Source of the DNA: Semisulcospira habei
Lineage: Eukaryota > Mollusca > Gastropoda > Semisulcospiridae
DNA: 64,000 nucleotides
NCBI GenBank assembly: GCA_036245525.1
Contig: BTPG01000007.1
Span: 163,693,894 to 163,757,893 of the forward strand
Direction: 5' to 3'
Numbering within the stretch: position 1 is the stretch's first letter; every line of letters starts with the position of its first letter. The notes under the pieces were generated by a model. The model ran no database searches, was not told the origin of the DNA, and worked only from the letters and a program-made list of their open reading frames with translations. The position numbers were made by a program, and so were the translations under genes. Of this stretch, positions 41,801 to 50,800 are shown in pieces.

Positions 41801-44800
41801 GCTCCCTCCTGGAAGCAGTCGCGTTGAGAGCAGTCCTGCTAGGAGCGCTGGGCTCATGCGTCCGGCGTGGCGTCCGTTCCACAAAGTCGGAGTGCTCTCG
41901 TGCGGTCACTGCTCCGGGCACGGAGGGGGGGGGGGAGGGGGGGGCGTCTCGACTGGAGAAGGATCACACACTGGTGCCGGGTGCTCGCGCCTGTAAAAGC
42001 TCCATAACTGCAACCAGCGCAGCTCAGGCCAGGTGGAACAGGTGTCGTGGTCGGAGGTGCATCCAGCGCAGGGGAGACAGACCTTGTGGTTGTCCGACGG
42101 CCATTGGAACTCGCCGCACTGCGTGCAGGTCAACACCTGGCAACTGCAACACAATCACACACAGAGGCACGCGGACGAGGGCCCGTGGGGCCCCACCAGC
42201 TAAAGTGAGCCTTCGACGCAAATAGCACAAAAAAGGTACAAGCATGCCAGTAAGCGCCTGATCCTGCCACACCTATCAACATGAAAGCTAGTGGGCGCGG
42301 GCACGTGGGGCCCTGCCAAGCTAAGGCGAGCATACGACGCATAAGGCACAACAAGTCACAAGCAAGCAGGTAAGCGCCCGGTACAGCAACACCTGTCAAC
42401 AAGAAGTGCGAGTGGGTGCAGGCACATGGGGCCCCGCCAAGCTAAGGTGAGCATTCGGCGCAGAATGGTACGATAAGCGTACAAGCATGCCGGAAGTGTC
42501 TGGTACTGCAACACTTATCAACATGAAAGGCGCGTGGGCGTGGGCACGTGGGGCCCCACCAAGCTAAGCGAGCCAACGACACATAATAGTACGCCCAAGA
42601 AACAACCAAGGAACAAGCATGCAGGTAAGCGCCGGTTCCTGCACCACCTATCAACCTGAAAGGGTGAGCGGGCGCGGGCACATGGGGCCCCACCAAGCTA
42701 AGTCGAGCATTCGGCGCGAAAAAGAACAATGAAGATGAAGAAGGAAGTGCCTCTGCTCGGGAGCCGGCCGAGGGCTAGCACAACTACCTTACCTCTCAGC
42801 AGGAGCGGGGACGGGGGGAGGGACCTCCATCTCACCCTCAGCGCGCGCAAGCGGGCGGCGTCCCAGCAAGTCAGCGCCGAGAAGTCCAAGCAACCCAAGG
42901 CGCAGAAGAGGCAACAGCCGAACACTCAGGGAATGAAGCAGACCCACACAGAGCACAGGCAGGGTCGGCGCAAGCAGAAGTCCAACCAACAAGTCAAGAA
43001 GACCGGCGTAGCGAACCGGTCGCACCAAGCAAAGTCAAGTCCGTAGGCTAACAGAAACACATCTGCACAGCGTGAGCTAAGTAGCATGACTGGTTGGTCA
43101 CCACGTGACTCGGAACTGGATGGGCAGGAACGGGAGACAACTCTTGGCCCCTCTGGTGGTTCCTCGAGTGCCTCCCGGGTTGTGTGGTAACACAACGGGT
43201 TCTTAGGCTAAAATTGAGTAAGTAGTAGACACTTCCACATAGTCATGTCATCGGTAATGTTTTTGAGGAAATAATTAACAGTGATATGATCCATGGCTCT
43301 GCACGGACAGCTGGGAAACAAGGTGGACAGACCTGGTCTGTCTGTGTGGCAAGAATTCTACCCCCATGCTTGCATTCTTTGAATGCTACATGTTAACCCT
43401 TTGATTCCAAGAACTAAATCAGTAAATGACTTCCATTCCAAGGAATATGAATGCAAAGTTGTGTCAGCAAGAGGCATAGATCCTCATGAGCCCCCGCAAC
43501 TGTGGGGGCTCATGTGGATCAATGCCTCGTGCAGTTGGATCGTGTTCACTTTTTTCGACAGTGAAGGGGTTGATTATTATTTGATTGAAGTTGATAGACA
43601 TTCCGGCCAGCTAGGTGCTTAGATTATTAGGAGCCCCTGTGTCTGCAAAGGCTCCTTAGAATCTTTGCCACTTGCGGATGACGGTGCTACTCACCCAGTG
43701 ATAGAAGATGACTTGTGTCTCGCTGTTGGTGACAACGTGACTGATATTTTCAGGGTTAAATTTGATGTACGCCTGAACCCCGTAACTTGGCTGCAGGTTC
43801 GCGGAACAAAGTGGCGTTTCTCCGTCGATCGTCCAGTCCCAAATAGCCAGAGTCTGCAAAATACAGCACGTGTCAAACATGACGGAACGTCAGAGGATCA
43901 AAACTTTGTTGCATCAGACGAAGCTTGTTTTAAGCAGAGAAAGTTTAACGCCTTTATGGCCAGCAGATACAAACTGCAATTCTGAAATCTTTGTTAGTTC
44001 AACGCCAAACAGCCACAGATGTCCAAGAAGCATGGATACAAAGTGGTATCAGCAAGAGGCACAGATCCTCATGAGCCCCCGCAACTGCGGGGGCTCATGA
44101 GGTTCTATACTTCTTGAAGATGGATTTGTTTGACTTTTTCTCGGCAGTGAAGAGTTAAAAACCTGAACGCAAATGAAAGAGAAAAAGATATTTACCTGAG
44201 TAGGTGCTGCACTGAGAGTTGCCAGATATCGAGCATCAGGGGTGAAGGCCACGGCCACAACCCCACCTTCAGGGTTAGGGTCAAACAGTGTCTGTATGGG
44301 AATGCTGTCACACACAGAGAAATGTTGTGGAGTCACTGCGACAAAAACCGCTACCGACATGCAAAGGGTTAAGAGTCAGAAGCAGGTGAATTTGTGCATG
44401 TATAGCCATAAAGTCAGACCGCTTTTTTTGTGACTGCATGATTGTAGGCTTAATTTACACAGATCTGTGAAGGAAAAAAACATTTGGTAAAAAAGAAGTC
44501 CTCGGGCTGACATCAGCCTTAGCTGCATGCCCACGGATGTGCACTGGCCAGCTAAGGCTGATGTTGGCTGGAGGACCTTTTGCTCACTTGGCATCCCCAC
44601 GGGAGCCAAAGACCTGCGTACATTGTATCAGACACATGTACTGCGGTATACTGGTGCACGCAATACTAAGGCTGACCTGTTTTTACACACAAACAAAGTG
44701 TGGTCAGCACTTCTCAAACAACTGTACATAACACAGAGTTTAACTATAAATTATTTTGCAAGCGCACACACACACACACACACACACACCCAAACATACA

Positions 44801-47800
44801 CACACCAGAAACGTAAGACAAAAAAATGGATGCTCACCCTGTATAAGTGTCCCAGACGTTGACCATGGCATCCGGCCCTTTCTCTCCAGTCACCAGCCAC
44901 CGCTTGTCCTCACTCACACACGTACATGAGATGGGGTTCAGCTGTCAGTAATTAATCAATCAGTGAATCAATGACTAAATCTTTCAATAAATCAATGAAT
45001 AAATCAATCGGTCGGTCAAACAAGCAATCAGGACCAATAGATAAAATCACATAGACGAAAAGCAAACACACCTACAGGCATAACCACCGCAGCCCTTTTA
45101 TCAACCTAACAAGCTAATGCCCCACATCTGAAATATTATTTGGCAAGAGCCAGTATGTCCTTTTTTGAGAAAAGCGTGATTTTTATTGTTATACAACGAA
45201 ACTTTCACTTTTTCCAAAAATGGACATACTGTTCTCGCCATATAACTGCAGAGTATCTGTATCATCTTTATCCCTTTGCCTTTCAGAACTAAATGACTTC
45301 CATTCCATAGAATGGAAGTTATCTAGTTCTTAGCGGCAAAAGGCTAATCAACTAATCCATCAATCAGTACTATAACCAATCAGTAAATAGATTTTTAAGG
45401 CCATTTATTAGCTAGGTTTTTATAAACGTAAAGAAACACATGATAAAAACAGGAATGGCCATCACATACTCTGCACAGAGTCTATGAAAAAGCAAATTAA
45501 GATTTTTTTTAATGAAATGTCTAGACGGACAAACAAATAATGAAATATTTAAATGGTTTGCTGAATTACTGCCAATATTAACTAGAATTCTGAACTTTTC
45601 CCTCGTGTCAGGTTGTGTTCCTGATCTTTTCAAGCAAGCACTTGTCATTCCTCTCCTTAAGAAGCCAAGTCTGGACAAGGAATGCTTGACGAATTATCGT
45701 CCAATTTCCAATCTGCCTTTCCTTGCTAAACTTTTGGAGAAAGTTGCTCTTCAGCAGCTTCAAAGGCACTTGAATGACAATGGCTTGCTTGACATGTATC
45801 AGTCAGCATACAGAAAAAATCATTCCACCGAAACTGCCCTGCTTCATGTTGTCAGCAATTCTCTATTCTTTGCCTACTGGATTTGTCGGCTGCCTTCGAC
45901 ACCATCGATCATGACATTCTTTTAAGACGTCTGCAGTGTACTTTTGGCATAACTGACACTGCCTTACGGTGGTTTGCCTCCTATTTGTTAGGCTGCTCTC
46001 AGTGTGTGACTGTTGGAGGTGTAAAGTCCAAACCACTCCCCCTGCGTTGCGGCGTGCCCCAGGGTTCTGTCTTGGGGCCTGTACTGTTTTCAATGTATAC
46101 TCAACCCTTGTCATCTGTTGTGAGTCGGCATAGTTGTGGTTTCCATAAATATGCCGACGACACACAGCTGCTCAGGGACTCCAAGCCATGTGATGTCCCT
46201 GTTGTAATTAAGGAAGTGGAACTCTGTATATCATCTGTTAAAAAATGGATGTTAATGAACAAGCTCATGCTGAATGGTGGCAAAACTGAGTCAATGTGTG
46301 TCGCGTCACATCACACTCTTTCCCAGGTCACCTGCAGCAGCTTGACTGTTGGTGAAGCTGCCATACCTTTCAAACGCTGTGTTCGTGACCTTGGTGTTCT
46401 TTTGGACTCTACTTTGTCTATGCATGACCATATCACTTCCATCTGTAGAGCAGCCTATTTCCAGCTGAAGAAAATCAGCTCTGTAAGATCTTTCCTGACT
46501 CAGTCTGCCACCACTCAGCTTGTGTCTTCACTGATTTTGAGCCGCATTGATTATTGTAATTGTTTGTTTGCTGGTCTGCCATCTGAAGAACTGGCTCGAC
46601 TTCAGAGAATATTAAACAGTGCAGCTCGCGTCATTTTTCAGAAATCAAAAAAAGATCATGTGTCATCCTTGTTGTACCAACTTCACTGGCTTCCCATCAA
46701 AGCTAGGATTGAATACAAGGTAGCTACTTTCGCCTTCCGTTATTTCGATGGTACACTGCCTCCCTACCTTTCCAGTATGCTAATTACTTATCAAGCCTCC
46801 CACACCTTACGTTCTAGCAGTGAAAAACTTTTGAAAGTACCGAAAATAAATACAAAGTCCTTTGGTCAAAGGTCCTTTTGTTTCCAGGCCCCTGTCATTT
46901 GGAATTCGCTTCCGAAGCACATTCGTGATGCCCCGACAGTAATTTCTTTCAAAAGTCAGCTTAAAACTCATCTTTTCCAGTCTCACTACTCTGTCTTACT
47001 AAATTCCAGTCTCTTTCCTGTTTCAGAATAACATCGTGATGATCCTGTGCCAGTCCTTGTTGCGATGGTTGTTTGTGCTTTGGGTGTGTTTATGCGCTGT
47101 TAATTTTAGAATTTGTATTGTAATATTTGTATTTTGTGGGGTTTTTTGTTTATTGATTTGTGTTTAGGTTTTAACTTTGATTTGCATTGTACAGCGCTTA
47201 GAGCCTGCACTGCAGGGAGTTTGCGCTTTATAAATATAATTATTATTATTATTATTAATAAAATATCTAAGTGCTATCTGATTATTCCCTGCAATGTTTT
47301 AAAGCATTCATGTTTATCTCAATCATAACTTACATGTCCTTGAAGGATAAACTGCTTGTTGTTCTTGAAATCGTACATGACTCCGACATGAGAACATGTG
47401 AATAGGATGGCCTTGCGGACACCGTCGGTCAGGTTGAGCACAGGCACGTTCCTGTTCAGTCCAAAAGACCACACGATGTTCTGCAAAACATGAAGAGCAA
47501 AACTGAAGAATGACACAGAAGAAAAGGGTGAACTAAGGACATTAATATTTTCAGTGCCAAACTCATGAACATCATCTAGTTGCAAGAGGCATAGATCCTC
47601 ATGAGCCCCTGCAGTTGCAGGGGCTCATGAGGATCTATGCCTCTTGCTGGCCTGATTCATATCTGTGTTCCTTACGATAGCAGTGAATTTGCAATGATTT
47701 TAGATTTTCTAGCCAAGAGCATTTAAGGCAATTGTGGGAGTACTCCTCAGATCAGATAGACCCAACCTGGGAGTACACCACAAGTATGTTTATATTCAAA

Positions 47801-50800
47801 TGATGATAATACTCCCCAGATACTCTCTTCAAATGAGATGCTAATACTCCCCAGATAAACCCACTTGAGAAGTTTGACACAAGCACACTTCTTTTCAAAT
47901 GAGATGCTAATACTCCCCAGAAAAACCCACTTGAGAAGTTTGACACAAGCACACTTCTTTTCAAGTGAGATGCAAATACTCTTCAAATAGACCCACTCAG
48001 GAAGTATGGCACAAGTACAGTTCTATTAATATAAGATGCCCATACTATACAGAAAAAAACAATTGGCGAGTACACTACAAGTACACTTTGATTCAAAGGA
48101 GATGCTGAGCATCAAATTTTGAATAGAAGTGTACTTGTAGTGTACTCCCGAAGTGGGGCTATCTGGGGACTACTCTTGCAAACAGTACGGGAACAAATGC
48201 CGACTGACCAATGCACTGTTGGACATGGTCCCCTCCAGAGAGGTGCCCGTTCGTTCAGGCGAGGGCAGGTGTGGGGCAGAGGGCACCACCGGTTCCTCTG
48301 GCTCTGGCTCTGGCTCAAATGGTGACTGTTGCCCAGCCTCTGGGCGGTACGGGCGACCCTGGGAGTCGTGGCTGGCTCCAGAAGGTGGCCGCTCTTGTGA
48401 GGGTGGCATGGATGCAGCAGCCGCCTCTAATGCCACTGCCTTGTCCTGCACATCTGTGGCGACCTCACCTGTTGGAAACCAACAGTAACACACTGCACTG
48501 TGCAATATAAAGTAAAACACAAATCCCCACGATTAAACTAAAGCGACCTACTCGGGCAGTGAAGGGTCAACAGATGGCAATTTTCTTTGCGTGTCTTGCA
48601 ATGATGCTGGGAAATAGGGACAACTGAAATTATGAAGTTTAACTCGTTCAGCCCAACGCACTTATTTCCCAAATTTTGGAGGCGTCATCTAACAACTATG
48701 CACCTGTTGCAGGAGATGGATCGACCATGATAATTCAAGGGTAGTGCCAGATTAGCTTGGTGCCGACAGGCACCAAGCTAATCTGGCACTACCCTTGAAT
48801 TATCATGGTCGACCCATCTCCTGCTCTAGTGCGTCAGGGCTGAATGAGTTAAATGTTGAAAAATCGAAGACATTTCTGCTCTTCTTCTCCTTTCTCCTTC
48901 TCGGAAGAAGATTTTGTTTTTCGTTACACTAAAAAGGCATTGGAAAACCTTTGGTACGTGTGCCTTTTCACACATGGATTGTGAAAAGAAGGGTAGAAAT
49001 GTCTTTGTTGATGCAAGATAACATCGATAACCCATTGGATCAAGGAATGTTATGTAAATCAAAGCCTGCAATGGAGCAGATTGCTTTAGCCCGTTCTGCG
49101 CCGAGAAACATTGAACACACCCAACTGCAAGAGGTATAAATCCTCATGACCCCCTGCAGTTGCATGAGGATCTATGCCTCTTGTTCCTAGGACAGCTAGG
49201 GTTTGTTGATGTTGACCTGACAAAGACTGCAGAAACACAGTTTTCATCAACAGGAACTAAACGAATTAAACAGGAAAAGTGACAGAATTAAGAATGTTAA
49301 ACTATTCTCACCTTCTTCTTTGGCTTCACCCCCAACACCTGCTGTTTCAGGGGTAGCCTCAGCAGGGGTCTCCTCAGGTGTCTCTCCCACAGTTGTCTCC
49401 CCTGCCGTTTCTCCTGCTGTAGTTTCCTCAGCAGCAGTTGTCTCCTCGGCTGGAGTTTCGGTTGTCTCTGCTGCTGTGTCATCTTGATCAGCTGCTGTGA
49501 TGAAAAATGATCATCAAATTCTTATTGAAAATAGTCTAACGTCTGTTCCTACAAAATAAGCAAGCAAATTATTGTTATGAGCTGCGGTTATGAACTGTGA
49601 TTCTAAAATCTTGGTTAAATCAGCACCAAAGAAACTCATCCATCCAAGAGACATTGATACAAATTGAGATCAGCAAGAGGCATAGATCATCATAAGCCCC
49701 TGCAACTGCAGGGGCTCATATGGACCTATGTCTCTTGCATCTGGATTTTAAACCAGCAGTTCTGTGGTTAAGCTGATTCAAGCATTAATCTGGAATGCAA
49801 AAGCTTCACAATCTGAAGCCCAACTCCCAAATCATGCATATATATGTCAAACACAGCCCCGAGAAAATTTAATATTCTTAACCCATATAATTTGGAATAC
49901 ACCAGTGTGTGAAATAAGTTTGACTAAAATAGTTCAAGGGTAGTGCCAGAATAGCTTGGCGCCTCTAGGTGCCAAGCTATTCTGGCACCACCCTTGAACT
50001 AAAACCATTAGTCTAAATCCTTATCTGTAAGTACTTTAATGTGGCTTGCATATGACAGTGTACAAATTTGAAGCTTTTAGCCTCAGTATGATATGGGTTA
50101 TTAGTCTTGATCAAACTCATTGCATGTATTCAATTCATGGGTGACTAGTAAACAGTCCACTGGTTATCTATGGCTGTTTTTGTTTTTGTATGTTAACATA
50201 AATTTTAACACAAATCTGAATACTGCAACCTGATTTTATGATTGCCAGGTACACTGAAGTGGTCAGGTTCACTATTTTGAGGTGAAAGTCTATCCAGTGT
50301 GAACTTTTATCTCTTGGCTGGACTTCGCGAACGAAGATTTTATAGGAGTTGCCCACGTCGTCTGCAGGCTTGTTCGTGGCTGCGGAGGCCAATCCGGGAC
50401 AGGCAGGTTCGACCGCAGTGGCTGCAGGGGAAGGTATGGCCAGAGTTCTGAGTTGCGGCATCTCTGTTCTTTCTCCTGAGCCGCTTGTCCTTAAGGCTAG
50501 CTCTGCGAGAGTCCTCAAAGGAGACAGCTGCCTTGTAAATAGTGGAGCGCCAGGTGTCACGGTCCACAGCAAGCGAAGACCACTGGTGGTGGTCGATTTG
50601 GCAGGCACTAAGTGACTTCTTGAGACAGTCTTTGTATCTCTTCTTTGGTGCCCCTCTGTCACGGTGTCCAGTAGCAAGCTCGCCGAACAGGGTGATCTTT
50701 GGTAGGCGATGATCCTCCATCCTGGAGACATGCCCCGCCCAGCGGAGCTGTGTCCGCAGCAGCAAAGCCTCGATGCTCACGGTTTCAGCCTGTTCAAGGA

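Larger units (their letters stand above)
36193..43274 (-). mobile_element. DIRS-type tyrosine-recombinase retrotransposon, element C
   Basis: About 7.1 kb in the intron between exons 8 and 9, coding strand parallel to the gene. Order on the minus strand: right inverted repeat, a 120-bp tandem array, a zinc-ribbon-like ORF, Gag-like ORF, RT, RNase H and DIRS C-terminal region, tyrosine recombinase, internal complementary region, left inverted repeat. Outer inverted repeats with a fused internal complement are the defining DIRS layout; such elements replicate through a circle joined by the recombinase rather than a DDE integrase, and leave no target duplication. It is not fully intact: RT/RNase H is frameshifted, and a SINE sits between the left repeat and the internal region. 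The ends are inferred from where matching to the internal region stops. Confidence 0.88.

Noticed and set aside
48119..48510. Plus-strand frames opposite exon 4
   Set aside because: Antisense shadows of CFAP251 exon 4, which has family-consistent splicing and phase.
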